Below are positions 45,998-56,203 of a DNA stretch of 64,000 bases, piece by piece. Both the position numbers and the translations under genes were made by a program. Source of the stretch: a candidate division KSB1 bacterium (GTDB lineage: Bacteria > Electryoneota > RPQS01); contig JACRMR010000012.1 of NCBI GenBank assembly GCA_016214895.1, positions 423,142 through 487,141 of the forward strand, read 5' to 3'. Below the pieces are notes generated by a model. It had not been told where the DNA came from and ran no database searches. It saw only the letters and a list, made by a program, of their open reading frames with translations. The stretch's first letter is position 1, and each line of letters opens with the position of its first letter.

Positions 45998-47095
45998 CTA
46001 TTGGTTTAGAGCACGCCAGACTGCTCCCGGCGCGCGTTTCTTCTCGAAAACCAAGCCGAACTCCGCCGCCTCTTCGCCGATCCCGCAGCCAACCGGCGCG
46101 GCCACCGCATGGGCGATGACGCGCAACACCGTTGCGGTCTGCGTGTATTCGACCCACAAATTGTCCGCCGCCACGCGTTCACCGTCCGCATCCGTACAAA
46201 TCGCCGCGCCGCTGTTCACCCGCAGCATGCCGTCCAGCGCGTCCGCATAATAAGCATGCCGGTCCGCGGCAAACGCCGCGTCAACGCGGTTCTTCTGCAT
46301 CGCGGCGAACAACTGCCGCCGCAACTCCCGCTCGAACTCGGGTACGCCTTCGCGAATCCCGTTGTGCGCGCCGTCCACGCTCCCGTCGTCCAGCGTATCC
46401 GGGAAATACCAGGTCCAGTCATGCGCCACCACCAGAAGCGGCAGCGTGGGATTCTGCCTGCGCACATCGGCCAACATCGAATCAACCCAGGCAACCTGAT
46501 CGGTGCGAAAGCTCCAGCGATCGGACCGATACAAGAACAGGATCGCCAAGTCCCGACGCAAACCCGATCCAACGTAGAGCAGGTAGTCACCGTATTTGGA
46601 CATAGGCAACGGAGTACCGATGTCCTTATACGGCTGGACTCTGACCCGCATCTCCTCCAGGTGAAAAGCGTCGTAGAGTTGAACTCCCAACTCCGTCACA
46701 CCCTCGTACGCCGTCCGCTTCGCGGGGGTCCGATCGGCCGCGGCCGCCAACGACGATCCCAAAAAATACTGCTCGTCATGGCCGCCAACCGCCGTGAAAA
46801 TCGCCGGACCGGGGGCGGAAGGCCAGAACTCGAGCGTGTTCTGAGGCGTGCCCAACGCCGCCCGATAATCGGCCAGTACCGCTTCCGGTGATCCCGTCAA
46901 CGCATAGTCATACTTGACAACATCGCCATTGATCACGTACAGCTTCGGCGTGATCTGCTGAGCCGCCTTGAGCACCGCGCGATGTACTTCGCCCGCTCCG
47001 CGGTTGTCGCTGTAAATGCAGATCCGCACCGGTCCTTCCGCGAAGACCGGCGAAACGCACGTGATCAACAGCGCAATGAGCCTCCAGCGACTCAG
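45998..47095 (-). CDS. Secreted metallophosphoesterase-like protein with altered metal motifs
   Basis: About 365 residues. The start is uncertain: a CTG at 47095 overlaps the thiolase stop (CTGA) with GGAGGT just before it, and gives a short signal peptide ([16 protein letters not shown]); no ATG fits. The body resembles calcineurin-like phosphoesterases ([49 protein letters not shown]), but the DxH, GNHD and GHxH motifs are changed to DNR, GGHD and ADRH. Catalysis is therefore doubtful. It sits between thiolase and hbd with no obvious metabolic link. Confidence 0.6.
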   Translation of the reverse strand: MSRWRLIALLITCVSPVFAEGPVRICIYSDNRGAGEVHRAVLKAAQQITPKLYVINGDVVKYDYALTGSPEAVLADYRAALGTPQNTLEFWPSAPGPAIFTAVGGHDEQYFLGSSLAAAADRTPAKRTAYEGVTELGVQLYDAFHLEEMRVRVQPYKDIGTPLPMSKYGDYLLYVGSGLRRDLAILFLYRSDRWSFRTDQVAWVDSMLADVRRQNPTLPLLVVAHDWTWYFPDTLDDGSVDGAHNGIREGVPEFERELRRQLFAAMQKNRVDAAFAADRHAYYADALDGMLRVNSGAAICTDADGERVAADNLWVEYTQTATVLRVIAHAVAAPVGCGIGEEAAEFGLVFEKKRAPGAVWRALNQ

Positions 47096-48273
47096 ATAAC
47101 CTCCACAGCTAATGCGGTTGCCTCGCCGCCGCCGTTGCAGATGCCGACCACGCCGCGCTTGCCGCCGCGTTCCTTCAGAGCGTGCAGCAGTGTCACCACG
47201 ATCCGGCAACCCGATGAGCCGATCGGGTGCCCCATCGCCACCGCGCCGCCGTTCACATTGACCCGCGCGGCGTCCAGCCCCAGCATGCGCATATTGATGA
47301 TGCCAACGACCGCAAACGCCTCATTCAACTCCCACAGGTCCACGTCGTTCACCTTCCAACCCAGCCGCCGCAGGAGCTTTTCAACGGCCGGCGCCGGCGC
47401 CGTCGTAAACCACTCCGGTTCCTGGCTGAACGTCGAATACCCGGCGATCCGCGCCAACGGCCGCAGGCCTCGCCGCTGCGCCTCTTCATAGGACATGATG
47501 GTCAACGCCGATGCGCCGTCATTGATCTTGGAGGCATTCGCCGCCGTGATCGTCCCGTCCTTCTCGAATGCCGGCCGCAAGGTCGGCAGTTTGGCGAAAT
47601 CCACTTTGGTTGGCTCTTCGTCTTCGGTCACCGTCACTTCGCCCTTGCGCGATTTGATCACGACCGGGACGATCTCATGCTTGAACCGGCCGTCCTTCAG
47701 CGCGGCCTGCGCGCGACGGTACGACTCCACGGCGAACTCGTCCTGCTCTTCGCGCGTGATCTTCTTCTCCCGCGCGCACAATTCGGCGCAATTCCCCATG
47801 TGCTGGTTCTTGTACGGATCCCACAGGCCGTCCTTCACCATGCCGTCGATCAACTCGCCGTTCCCCAGCCGATAACCGCCGCGCGCCTGCTCAAGATAAT
47901 AGGGCGCGAGCGACATGTTCTCCATCCCCCCGGCGACGACGACCTTGGCTTCACCAAGTTGCACGCTCTGCGCGCCGCACATTACGGCCTTCAAGCCAGA
48001 GGAGCACACCTTGTTTACCGTCCAGGCTGAAACCGAAGCCGGAATACCCGAAAAGATCGCGGCCTGCCGCGCGGGAGCCTGACCGACTCCGCCTTGCAGT
48101 ACCATGCCGAGAATGACCTCATCGACGTCGCCCGCCTCAAGCTTCGAGCGCGTCAAGTTCTCTTTCAGACAGTGCGCGGCAAGCATCGGTGCCGGCACGG
48201 CCGCCAGTGCGCCACTAAACGAGCCGATCGGCGTGCGCACCGCGGAGGTGATGACTGGAGTATTAGGATTCAT
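47092..48273 (-). CDS. Acetyl-CoA C-acetyltransferase (thiolase)
   Basis: 393 residues. Active cysteine in VNKVCSSGLKAV (residue about 88), WELNEAFAV, His in GGAVAMGHPIGSSGCR and the second Cys in VGICNGGGEATALA. Biosynthetic-type thiolase II length. Condenses two acetyl-CoA or cleaves acetoacetyl-CoA, the end product of leucine degradation. Confidence 0.95.
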   Translation of the reverse strand: MNPNTPVITSAVRTPIGSFSGALAAVPAPMLAAHCLKENLTRSKLEAGDVDEVILGMVLQGGVGQAPARQAAIFSGIPASVSAWTVNKVCSSGLKAVMCGAQSVQLGEAKVVVAGGMENMSLAPYYLEQARGGYRLGNGELIDGMVKDGLWDPYKNQHMGNCAELCAREKKITREEQDEFAVESYRRAQAALKDGRFKHEIVPVVIKSRKGEVTVTEDEEPTKVDFAKLPTLRPAFEKDGTITAANASKINDGASALTIMSYEEAQRRGLRPLARIAGYSTFSQEPEWFTTAPAPAVEKLLRRLGWKVNDVDLWELNEAFAVVGIINMRMLGLDAARVNVNGGAVAMGHPIGSSGCRIVVTLLHALKERGGKRGVVGICNGGGEATALAVEVI

Positions 48274-48312
48274 GGATCGAAAAACTGAAACAGAGGTTCA
48301 GAAAAAGTGAGT

Positions 48313-49146
48313 TCAAATCTGGAGCCGCTCTAAATGCACCGCCCCTCGCGCATCCCGCGAAACATAACCCGCCCGGCTGCGCGGCGCATGAACAAACAGT
48401 AACAAGTCGTGAGCGCCGACCGCCTCATCCAGCACGCGCTGCTTCGAATCCAGCAGCTCCGGATGGTTGAGATCATACGTGGAGACGCTGTGCAGCGGAA
48501 GTTGGGCATTGGTCGGGATGAGATCACTCAAATAGACCGCCCGACCGGAATCCCCGCCATCCACATGCACAATCTGCAGGCCCGGACTGTGCCCGCCCAC
48601 CCAGCGCACCGAGACGCCCGGTGCAATCTCCGCGTCGGTATCCAACAGGTCCAGGACCCCGGCATCCACCAGCGGCTCGAAGTCGGCGGAGATATATCCG
48701 TCGTCTCCGTCCACGATCGCCGCGCGGGCCGCGGCGAGTTCGCGGTGCTGCAACACATACCGGGCTTTCGGAAACGTGGGAACGACGTCTCCCGCGTCGC
48801 TCACGCTCGTCGCCGCCCCGACATGGTCCCAATGCAGGTGCGTCAGAATTACGGTGTCAACATCCTGGAGCCCCACGCCCAGCTGTTCCAATGCGCCGAA
48901 CACCTTGCGCGGCAGCTCCAGGTGATAGCGCCGGTAGCTGTCCGCCAATCGCTTGTCGCCGGTCCCCGGATCGACCAGAATCGTACGGCCGCGACCGCGA
49001 ATCAACAGGGTGTTGAACCCGATCATCACCCGCGGCGCGACCCGTCCCGAATGACCATGACCGCCCAGCCGTGTGAACGCATCGCCCTGCAATTCAAAGC
49101 GACCGTCGTCGATCAAGTCCAGCCGGAACGGCCCAAGCTCGAACAT
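48313..49146 (-). CDS. MBL-fold metallo-hydrolase
   Basis: 277 residues from ATG 49146 (MFELGPFRLDLIDDG). Metal site THLHWDHVG, further His in VGGHSPGLQ and Asp in VYLSDLIPT, with a final His in LFVHAP. Similar to quorum-quenching or thioesterase-like MBL enzymes; substrate unknown. In the acyl-CoA gene run (10 bp after the acyl-CoA dehydrogenase), so it may hydrolyse a CoA thioester. Confidence 0.85.
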   Translation of the reverse strand: MFELGPFRLDLIDDGRFELQGDAFTRLGGHGHSGRVAPRVMIGFNTLLIRGRGRTILVDPGTGDKRLADSYRRYHLELPRKVFGALEQLGVGLQDVDTVILTHLHWDHVGAATSVSDAGDVVPTFPKARYVLQHRELAAARAAIVDGDDGYISADFEPLVDAGVLDLLDTDAEIAPGVSVRWVGGHSPGLQIVHVDGGDSGRAVYLSDLIPTNAQLPLHSVSTYDLNHPELLDSKQRVLDEAVGAHDLLLFVHAPRSRAGYVSRDARGAVHLERLQI

Positions 49147-49156
49147 CCCGCAACGC

Positions 49157-50293
49157 CTACTTGCCGATGAGCGAACGCGCGATGACGAGGCGCTGAATTT
49201 CCGACGTCCCCTCACCAATCTCCGTCAACTTGGCGTCGCGGAACATCCGCTCCACCGGATACTCGCGGACATAGCCGTAGCCACCGTGCAACTGAATCGC
49301 CTGCAACGTAACTTTGTTGGCGACTTCGCTGGCAAACAACTTGGCCATCGCCGACTCGCGAACGTAATCCTCGCCGGCGTCCTTCCGCCGCGCCGAATCA
49401 TATACGAGATGACGCGCCGCTTGAATCTGGACATACATATCCGCCAGCTTGAACTGCGTCGCCTGAAAATCCGCGATTCGCTGTCCAAATGCCTTGCGCG
49501 TCTTGACATATTCCAGCGTCTGCTCGTACGCGCCCACGGCCAAGCCCAACGCCATCGCCGCAATCGAAATGCGCCCGGAATCCAGCGTCGTCAACATCTG
49601 CTTGAAACCCTCGTTGACGTTCCCGAGCAGATTCGCCTTCGGCACCTTCACATCGCTGAAATGCAGCATGACCGTGTCCGAGCCCCGCACGCCCAGCTTG
49701 TGCTCCTTCTTGCCGACCTCAAATCCCGGAAAACCCTTTTCCAGAATGAAGCAACTGATCCCGCGCGTCCCGCGTGACTTGTCCGTCACCGCGCTGATCG
49801 TAAACGTGTCGGAATACGTACCGTTCGTGCAGTAAACCTTCGTCCCGTTCAGCAGATAGTGATCCCCCAGGTCCTCCGCGTGCGATTGCGTCGCGCCCGC
49901 GTCGCTGCCCGCCTGCGGTTCGGTCAGCCCAAATCCCCCGCACGTCTTCCCCGCGCAAAGCGCCGGCAGATACTTCTGCTTCTGCTCCTCGCTGCCAAAC
50001 GTGTAAATCGGACCGCAGCCAAGGGAAATGTGGGCCGCCAGCGTCAGCGCCGTGCTGCCGCAGACCTTCGCAATCTCTTCCACGGCCAAGGTATATGAAA
50101 CATAGTCCATCCCCGCGCCGCCGTAGCGCTCCGGGTAGGGAATCCCCATCAATCCGAGCTCGGCCATCTCGGCCACGATCTCCGTCGGAAATCGTTCTGT
50201 CTCGTCGATCTCCGCGGCGATCGGCTTGATCCGGTTCTGGGCAAAGTCCCGAACCATCTCGCGAAGCATTTTTTGTTCTTCGGTCAGGTGCAT
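49157..50293 (-). CDS. Acyl-CoA dehydrogenase, possibly for isovaleryl-CoA
   Basis: 378 residues. [18 protein letters not shown] and [19 protein letters not shown] mark the FAD site; [20 protein letters not shown] ends the enzyme. A Glu is at the usual short-chain position, whereas known isovaleryl-CoA dehydrogenases have Gly-Ala there, so the isovaleryl assignment rests only on its place beside the methylcrotonyl-CoA carboxylase genes. Confidence 0.9.
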   Translation of the reverse strand: MHLTEEQKMLREMVRDFAQNRIKPIAAEIDETERFPTEIVAEMAELGLMGIPYPERYGGAGMDYVSYTLAVEEIAKVCGSTALTLAAHISLGCGPIYTFGSEEQKQKYLPALCAGKTCGGFGLTEPQAGSDAGATQSHAEDLGDHYLLNGTKVYCTNGTYSDTFTISAVTDKSRGTRGISCFILEKGFPGFEVGKKEHKLGVRGSDTVMLHFSDVKVPKANLLGNVNEGFKQMLTTLDSGRISIAAMALGLAVGAYEQTLEYVKTRKAFGQRIADFQATQFKLADMYVQIQAARHLVYDSARRKDAGEDYVRESAMAKLFASEVANKVTLQAIQLHGGYGYVREYPVERMFRDAKLTEIGEGTSEIQRLVIARSLIGK

Positions 50294-50323
50294 GAGCAGG
50301 TTGGTCTAACGGAAAAAAGGGAG

Positions 50324-50521
50324 CTACTCCTCGGTGAGATCGTCAAATACGCTGTCGCCCGCCCCCTCAATGCGCTTGCGGCGCTGCTTCAGGTCGTCCA
50401 TCAGCGAATTGTATTCCTGTTGCGAAAGATCGTAATCCCGAAGTACGCGGTCAAGATTCTCGCGAATCTTTTGCAACTTCGGGGTCAGCTCCTTCGAGTC
50501 CGGTTTGCGAATGTCGGTCAT
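50324..50521 (-). CDS. Small charged protein of unknown function
   Basis: 65 residues, about 40% charged, predicted to be mostly helical (LTPKLQKIRENLDRVLRDYD, YNSLMDDLKQRRKRIEG). Start overlaps the sugar-isomerase stop as ATGA, which strongly suggests real translation. Looks like a short coiled coil; no family recognised. Confidence 0.6.
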   Translation of the reverse strand: MTDIRKPDSKELTPKLQKIRENLDRVLRDYDLSQQEYNSLMDDLKQRRKRIEGAGDSVFDDLTEE

Positions 50522-51318
50522 ACGACGGGCTCTTCCTTGCGGATCGTTTCCAGCAAATTAAAAAAATAGTCCCGTGACTGCTCGCCTTTGTCCAGCGGCG
50601 TCTCGAACGTGACCGTCGCCTGGCTGCCGAGTTTGGCCAACGGAGCCAGCAAGCGGCGGAAATCCACCTGCCCCCGCCCCAACTCCCAGTGCGTGTCTTC
50701 CTTGCCGTCGTTGTCCGAACAATGAATATGGCAGATCCGGTCGGCAAACGTCAGCGCCCAGTTCGCCGCCGGTACCCGACCGTAACACGTGGCATGCGCG
50801 ACGTCCAGACACATTCCTAAGGCCGGCGTCGGAAAGCGCGCGAAAATCTCCTGAAACAGCGTGAGGTCCTGCTCATAGGTGTTCTCCATCGCCAGGCGGA
50901 CCTCGAGGTCCGCCGCGCGCGTCACGAGGAGCTCCAGATTCTCGCAGAATCGCTCTACCCACTGCTCGCGGGTGCGCGTCGGATATTGCGGCAAGTAGCC
51001 CGTATGGAAGACCATCACCGGCGAACGAAACGCCCGCGCCGCTTCCAGTCCGCCCGTTAACGCCGCCAACGAATACTCCCGCACGTGGTGATCCGCCGTC
51101 CCGAGGTTCAGCCCGTGAAACGGACCGTGAACCGTCGCCTCGATGCCTTCATCGGCCAATGCATCCGCCACGTTCAGCAGGTTCTCCCACCGAACCTGCG
51201 GCCAGAGATCGCGAGTATCGTCAAACAGCACCTCGATGCCGATCCCTAAATCCGAAATCCGCGGGAGCGACGCCACGACCAAATTGATACCGCAGTAGAT
51301 ATGTCGTGATCCGTACAT
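50518..51318 (-). CDS. Sugar phosphate isomerase/epimerase family TIM barrel
   Basis: 266 residues. Xylose-isomerase-like barrel with metal ligands in VHGPFHGLN, VFHTGY, LAMENTYEQD, CLDVAHATCYG, HIHCSDNDG and TFETPL. Residue pattern also fits endonuclease IV-like proteins, but the length and lack of the nine-metal-ligand set favour the isomerase/epimerase class. Substrate unknown; it lies between the biotin carrier and a small coiled-coil gene. Confidence 0.85.
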   Translation of the reverse strand: MYGSRHIYCGINLVVASLPRISDLGIGIEVLFDDTRDLWPQVRWENLLNVADALADEGIEATVHGPFHGLNLGTADHHVREYSLAALTGGLEAARAFRSPVMVFHTGYLPQYPTRTREQWVERFCENLELLVTRAADLEVRLAMENTYEQDLTLFQEIFARFPTPALGMCLDVAHATCYGRVPAANWALTFADRICHIHCSDNDGKEDTHWELGRGQVDFRRLLAPLAKLGSQATVTFETPLDKGEQSRDYFFNLLETIRKEEPVV

Positions 51319-51319
51319 G

Positions 51320-51823
51320 CTACTTCGCGGACTGCTCCGCCGCCAGCGACACCACCAGCGCCCCCGCGTCGATGATCGTTCCCAATTCCCCGGCGACGGC
51401 CTCCACGATGCCCGCGCGCGGCGCTCTGATCTGATGCTCCATCTTCATCGCCTCGATTATCGCCAGGACCTGCCCTTGCTCCACCGCCGCGCCCGGCTGC
51501 ACCAGCAACTTGATGAGCGTGCCCGGCATCGGCGCCCGCGCTTCGTCCTCCCCGCCGCCACTCTCCTCACCGGCCGCGGCATCGCCCGATGTCAACTGGA
51601 ATTCGAAAGCACGACCCGCAAGCCAAACCAGCAACCGGTCACGATCGCGGACCACTCTCGCCTGCAACTGGCCGTGTGAATTGCACAGCAGCCAACGATT
51701 CTGACCAAGTTCCACCGGCCTGAATTCGTGGATCAAACCGTCCAGCGTCAGTGTGACACCCTCCGGCGTCGGCGACAGACTCGCGTTGACGCGATCTCCG
51801 TTGTAGTTCAACTCACCCTTCAT
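51320..51823 (-). CDS. Biotin carboxyl carrier subunit of acyl-CoA carboxylase (BT-like plus biotinyl domain)
   Basis: 167 residues from ATG 51823. Residues 1-80 look like the BT linker domain of methylcrotonyl/propionyl-CoA carboxylase alpha subunits (VTLTLDGLIHEFRPVEL, DRLLVWLAGRAFEFQL). Residues 95-167 are the biotinyl domain with biotin Lys in IIEAMKMEH. Overlaps the biotin carboxylase gene as ATGA. In most organisms both are one protein; a G6 tract lies 7 bp upstream of this start. Confidence 0.92.
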   Translation of the reverse strand: MKGELNYNGDRVNASLSPTPEGVTLTLDGLIHEFRPVELGQNRWLLCNSHGQLQARVVRDRDRLLVWLAGRAFEFQLTSGDAAAGEESGGGEDEARAPMPGTLIKLLVQPGAAVEQGQVLAIIEAMKMEHQIRAPRAGIVEAVAGELGTIIDAGALVVSLAAEQSAK

Positions 51824-53322
51824 CGACCGCCCCCCGCTGCGATGTGCCAACCACCGAGTGTCCGCCACGGGGTGTCACTCTGCGGAGCGCTGGTCGCCGC
51901 CGAATTCGCGACGGGAGCGCGATACAGAAGTGCCGCCGCGAGCGCCGCCGCCAATTCCGGCTCCGCCGCCGGCGTGGGTTTCCAAGCCGACAGGTGATCG
52001 CTGATGAAGTGAGTGCTCAACTCGCCCCGCTGAAATGCCGGATGCGCCAGCACGCTTTGCAAATACTCAAGCGGATTCGCCACGCCCAACAAAACATACC
52101 GGTTCAACGCCTCGCGCATCCTGCTGATCGCCTGATCCCGGGTCGCGGCATGGACGATCACCTTGGATAGAATCGGATCATAGAACACCGAGACCTCCGA
52201 GCCCTCGCGAATCCCGGAATCGATCCGCACACCCGGAATGCGCGGCTCGTCGAGCGCGAGCACCGTTCCGGAAGACGGCAGAAAGCTATTGGCCGGGTCT
52301 TCCGCGTAGATCCTGCACTCGATGGCGTGTCCGCGCGGCAGAATTTCCGCCTGAGTTTTCGGCAAGCGCGCGCCGGACGCAACCAGAAACTGCCAGTGCA
52401 CAAGGTCTTCGCCGGTCACCATTTCCGTCACCGGATGCTCAACTTGCAATCGCGCATTGACTTCGAGAAAATAGAACTGATCACCGTCCAGCAGCATCTC
52501 CACAGTTCCGGCATTCTCGTAGCCCGCGGCTTTCACCACCTTCACGGCCGCTTCGCCCATCTGCTTCCGCAAGGCGGGGGTTAATGCCACCGAAGGCGAC
52601 TCCTCAACGATCTTCTGATGCCGTCGCTGAATCGAGCACTCCCGCTCACCGAGGTGCACCGCGTGACCATGCCGGTCGCAGAAGACCTGAAACTCGATGT
52701 GCCGCGGCCGCGTCAGATACTTTTCAAGATACACCGTCGAATCGCCGAACGCCGAGCCCGCCTCTCGCATCGCGCCTTCCAGCGCCAACGGCAACTCCTC
52801 AGCATTTGGCACGACACGCATGCCCTTGCCGCCGCCGCCCGCCGCGGCCTTGATCAACACCGGATAGCCGATCTGCTCTGCCGCACGCCTGACGACCTCC
52901 GCCGTCGGCTGCTCGAACGTCGCACCCGGTGTCACCGGCACGCCTTCCCGCTGCGCCAACACGCGCGACTCAATCTTGTTCCCCAGCAGCTTCATCGCGC
53001 CGGCGGGTGGGCCGACAAACACCAGGCCCGCGTCCGTCACCGCCTGCGAAAATAACGGATTCTCCGATAAGAAACCATAGCCGGGATGAATGGCCTCCGC
53101 ACCGGTGGACTTGGCCGCCGCAAGTAGCTTTCCGATATTCAGATAGCTCGCCGTTGCCGGAGCCTCGCCGAGGTAAACGGCCTCGTTCGCGAGTTCCACG
53201 TGACACGCACAACGATCTGCATCACTGTACACGGCAACGGTGCGAATCCCCAATTCGCGCGCCGTTCGCATCACCCGTACGGCGATCTCGCCGCGATTTG
53301 CAATCAGAATCTTCTTAAACAC
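51820..53322 (-). CDS. Biotin carboxylase subunit of acyl-CoA carboxylase
   Basis: 500 residues from GTG 53322 (VFKKILIANRGEIAVRVMR); the longer frame overlaps liuC. ATP-grasp with IKAAAGGGGKGMRVV, the active-site RECSIQRRHQKIVEE, and FLEVNARLQVEHPVTEMVTGEDLVHWQ. After residue 445 comes an MCC-type linker ending TPWRTLGGWHIAAGGGR. Carboxylates biotin with ATP and bicarbonate. Together with mccB it most likely forms 3-methylcrotonyl-CoA carboxylase. Confidence 0.93.
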   Translation of the reverse strand: MFKKILIANRGEIAVRVMRTARELGIRTVAVYSDADRCACHVELANEAVYLGEAPATASYLNIGKLLAAAKSTGAEAIHPGYGFLSENPLFSQAVTDAGLVFVGPPAGAMKLLGNKIESRVLAQREGVPVTPGATFEQPTAEVVRRAAEQIGYPVLIKAAAGGGGKGMRVVPNAEELPLALEGAMREAGSAFGDSTVYLEKYLTRPRHIEFQVFCDRHGHAVHLGERECSIQRRHQKIVEESPSVALTPALRKQMGEAAVKVVKAAGYENAGTVEMLLDGDQFYFLEVNARLQVEHPVTEMVTGEDLVHWQFLVASGARLPKTQAEILPRGHAIECRIYAEDPANSFLPSSGTVLALDEPRIPGVRIDSGIREGSEVSVFYDPILSKVIVHAATRDQAISRMREALNRYVLLGVANPLEYLQSVLAHPAFQRGELSTHFISDHLSAWKPTPAAEPELAAALAAALLYRAPVANSAATSAPQSDTPWRTLGGWHIAAGGGR

Positions 53323-53327
53323 TTGCC

Positions 53328-54116
53328 CTATCTCGCCCACTTCGGCTTGCGCTTCTCGAGAAACGCCGTCATACCTTCCTGGCCCTCGTCCGACAACCGC
53401 TGTTCCGCAATCCGCAGCGCCGTGTACTCGCGAGCATCATGCAGGTTCAAACCCGGAACCTCGCGCAGCACCTCTTTGGTCAGCCGCAGCGCCTGCGGTC
53501 CGGCCTTCATCAACTGCGCCACGTACTCGCCGCATGCCGCTACCAGCGACTCAACGGGCACCGCCTGGTTCGCCAGCCCGATGCGCAAGGCACGCTCGGC
53601 ATCGATCAGCGCACCACTCAGAAACAGCTCCCGCGCCCGGCCCTCGCCGATCTTGCGAATCACAAACGGAGAGATCGTCGCCGGGACCAGTCCGATGCGA
53701 ACTTCACTGAACGACAGGAGCGCGTCCTCCGCCATCACCACAAAATCACAACAGGCAACCAGTCCGGCGCCTCCGCCGTAAGCCCCGCCCTGCACGCACG
53801 CAATCGTGGGAATCGGCAAGCGGTACGTCTCCAGAAACATCTCGAACAAACACTGCGAGTCCACGAGGTTCGCCTCGTAACTCGCCGTCTTCATCCCCCC
53901 CATCCAATGGAAATCGGCTCCCGCGCAAAACGTCGGACCTTCCGCGTCGATGATGACCGCGCGCAGGGCCTCGTCACGCTTCAGTCGAACCATCACCGAC
54001 GTCAACTCCGAAATCACGTCGGCGTTGAAAGCATTGCGGACCTCGGCGCGCGCCAGCGTCACCCGGCGAACATGCGTGTCCCCCGACAACTTGAGGTGGC
54101 GATAGGCGTGGATCAT
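53328..54116 (-). CDS. liuC: Methylglutaconyl-CoA hydratase-like enoyl-CoA hydratase
   Basis: 262 residues from ATG 54116, which overlaps the stop of the PH-domain gene (ATGA). Crotonase fold with FCAGADFHWMGGM, GGAYGGGAGLVACCDFVVMAED and FSEVRIGLVPATISPFVIRKIG; the last motif is distinctive for LiuC-type hydratases. Hydrates 3-methylglutaconyl-CoA to HMG-CoA in leucine breakdown. Directly between mccB and biotin carboxylase, which supports the call. Confidence 0.88.
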   Translation of the reverse strand: MIHAYRHLKLSGDTHVRRVTLARAEVRNAFNADVISELTSVMVRLKRDEALRAVIIDAEGPTFCAGADFHWMGGMKTASYEANLVDSQCLFEMFLETYRLPIPTIACVQGGAYGGGAGLVACCDFVVMAEDALLSFSEVRIGLVPATISPFVIRKIGEGRARELFLSGALIDAERALRIGLANQAVPVESLVAACGEYVAQLMKAGPQALRLTKEVLREVPGLNLHDAREYTALRIAEQRLSDEGQEGMTAFLEKRKPKWAR

Positions 54117-54568
54117 GCGCGGCCCCGCCGCGGAGCAGCACGCAACAGTGCCGCCTGTAATCGCTCCGGATCGTTGCTGCCAATGAGATAGCGCACCCCG
54201 CCCGCAAAGATCTCGACCGCCCGCCCAAAGCGAGCATTGAACACCCAACCGCGAGCGACACGATGAATCCCGATGCCGTTCCAGACGGTGAGCTGAACAA
54301 CGTCGCCGACCGAAACTGCCTTCAAGGGAAAGCGCTTACGCCAGAACGGGAAGCCAAACCTGACTTCCGACATCGTGATGACTACCCGGAGTTCCAGAAA
54401 TCCCCACAAGAACAATGCAATCAGCAGTAGACCGCCAACCGTGAAATACCGGCCCGGCTCCGGCAGCTTCAGCCCCCACGTCAGGATCAAGACAAGACTT
54501 GAGATCGTGAACACGATCCACATCCAGTCGTACGTCCGCTGCGCCTCACTGTGCACGGGAGTTTCCAT
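54113..54568 (-). CDS. Membrane protein with PH-like domain
   Basis: 151 residues. Two transmembrane helices (WMWIVFTISSLVLILTWGL, YFTVGGLLLIALFLWGFLEL), then a small beta-rich domain (VITMSEVRFGFPFWRKRFPL, FGRAVEIFAGGVRYLIGSNDPERL) similar to bacterial PH-like domains. No enzyme residues. Translationally coupled to liuC and 3 bp after mccB, an odd partner for carboxylase genes. Confidence 0.65.
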   Translation of the reverse strand: METPVHSEAQRTYDWMWIVFTISSLVLILTWGLKLPEPGRYFTVGGLLLIALFLWGFLELRVVITMSEVRFGFPFWRKRFPLKAVSVGDVVQLTVWNGIGIHRVARGWVFNARFGRAVEIFAGGVRYLIGSNDPERLQAALLRAAPRRGRA

Positions 54569-54571
54569 GAG

Positions 54572-56182
54572 CTACATGCGATAGACGCCGGGACGATAGT
54601 CCGGAACGGGCTGGTTCGCCGCCATCGCGATGCCCAGTGCAATGGCCTGCCGCGTATCGACCGGATCGAGAATCCCGTCATCCCACATCCGCGCCGTCGA
54701 GTAATAGGGGCTGCCCTCAAACTCATACTTGTCGAGCACCGGCCGGCGAATCGCCTCGATCTCTTCGGGCGACAACGACTTGTCCTGAGCGCGTAATTGT
54801 TCTTCTTTCACCTGCACCAGTACCGTCGCCGCCTGCTCCCCGCCCATCACGCTGATCCGCGCATTCGGCCAGGTCCACAACAGTCGCGGCGAATAGCCGC
54901 GACCGCACATGGCATAGTTACCCGCCCCGTACGACCCCCCCACGACCACCGTGAATTTCGGCACATCGGCGCAGGCTACCGCATGCACCATCTTCGCGCC
55001 GTCGCTCGCAATCGCCCCGTGCTCGTACTGCTTGCCGACAATGAACCCCGTGATGTTCTGCAAGAATAGCAGCGGAATCTTGCGCATCCCGCAGAGTTCC
55101 ACGAAGTGCGCGCCCTTCTTCGCGGATTCGCCGAACAACACGCCGTTGTTGCCGATGATGCCTACCAGATAGCCGTGAATCCGCGCGAAGCCGCACACCA
55201 GTGTCGTCCCGTAACGGGCCTTGAACTCCTGAAACCGCGAACCATCGACCATCCGCGCCAGCACCTCACGGATGTCGTACTGACGCTTCAAGTCCGAAGG
55301 CACTACTCCGTAGATCTCGGCAGGATCGTAGGCCGGCTCCTCGGGCGGCTCGCGGTCAAACTCGTGACGCGGCCCCCGCCCCAGACTCTCCACAATTCCC
55401 CGCGTGAGTTGCAGCGCGTGGTCGTCGTTGTTCGCAAAATGATCCGCGACGCCGGAGATGCGCGTGTGCACGTCCGCGCCGCCCAGTTCCTCCGCCGTGA
55501 CGTCCGCTCCCGTGGCCGCCTTCACCAGCGGCGGACCACCAATGAAGATCGTGCCTGTGCCCTTCACAATCACCGTCTCGTCCGACATCGCCGGAACATA
55601 CGCACCTCCCGCGGTGCATGACCCCATGACCACGGCGATTTGCGGAATACCCGCTGCACTCAGACGCGCCTGATTGTAGAAGATGCGGCCAAAGTGATCC
55701 TTGTCAGGAAACGTGCCCGCCTGTTCCGGGAGAAAGATCCCGCCCGAATCCACCAGATACACGCAGGGCAGCCGATTCTCCAGCGCAATCGCCTGGGCGC
55801 GCAAGTGCTTCTTGATCGTCATCGGGTAGTAGGTGCCGCCCTTGACGGTCGCATCATTCGCCACCACCAGCACTTCCCGCCCGTGGACGACGCCCACGCC
55901 GGTCACGACCCCCGCCGAAGGGGCGTCGCCGCCGTACATCTCATGCGCGGCCAACGACGAAAACTCGAGAAACGGTGTGTCCGAATCAAACAGCAGCTCC
56001 AGCCGCCGACGCACGGCCAGCTTGCCCCGCGCCGCGTGACGCTCAATGGCGATCCGCGGCCCCCCGGCGGGGTGAAGTTTGTCCAACCGGGAACGAAGTT
56101 CGGCGACCAGCGCCTTCATCGAGGCGGCATTCGCCGCAAACTCGGAATCGGCGGTGCGAATAACAGATTTGATTTTCTGCAC
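54572..56182 (-). CDS. 3-Methylcrotonyl-CoA carboxylase, carboxyltransferase (beta) subunit
   Basis: 536 residues, full length. The MCC-beta hallmark [31 protein letters not shown] distinguishes it from propionyl-CoA carboxylase; [17 protein letters not shown] and [19 protein letters not shown] (oxyanion-hole glycines) follow. The C-terminal half has [24 protein letters not shown] and [25 protein letters not shown]. Transfers carboxyl from biotin to 3-methylcrotonyl-CoA. Confidence 0.93.
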   Translation of the reverse strand: MQKIKSVIRTADSEFAANAASMKALVAELRSRLDKLHPAGGPRIAIERHAARGKLAVRRRLELLFDSDTPFLEFSSLAAHEMYGGDAPSAGVVTGVGVVHGREVLVVANDATVKGGTYYPMTIKKHLRAQAIALENRLPCVYLVDSGGIFLPEQAGTFPDKDHFGRIFYNQARLSAAGIPQIAVVMGSCTAGGAYVPAMSDETVIVKGTGTIFIGGPPLVKAATGADVTAEELGGADVHTRISGVADHFANNDDHALQLTRGIVESLGRGPRHEFDREPPEEPAYDPAEIYGVVPSDLKRQYDIREVLARMVDGSRFQEFKARYGTTLVCGFARIHGYLVGIIGNNGVLFGESAKKGAHFVELCGMRKIPLLFLQNITGFIVGKQYEHGAIASDGAKMVHAVACADVPKFTVVVGGSYGAGNYAMCGRGYSPRLLWTWPNARISVMGGEQAATVLVQVKEEQLRAQDKSLSPEEIEAIRRPVLDKYEFEGSPYYSTARMWDDGILDPVDTRQAIALGIAMAANQPVPDYRPGVYRM

Positions 56183-56203
56183 GAGTGCGGGAAGGAGAGG
56201 AGT

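Noticed and set aside
50518-51318. Endonuclease IV
   Set aside because: The metal-ligand pattern and length fit sugar isomerase/epimerase proteins better.
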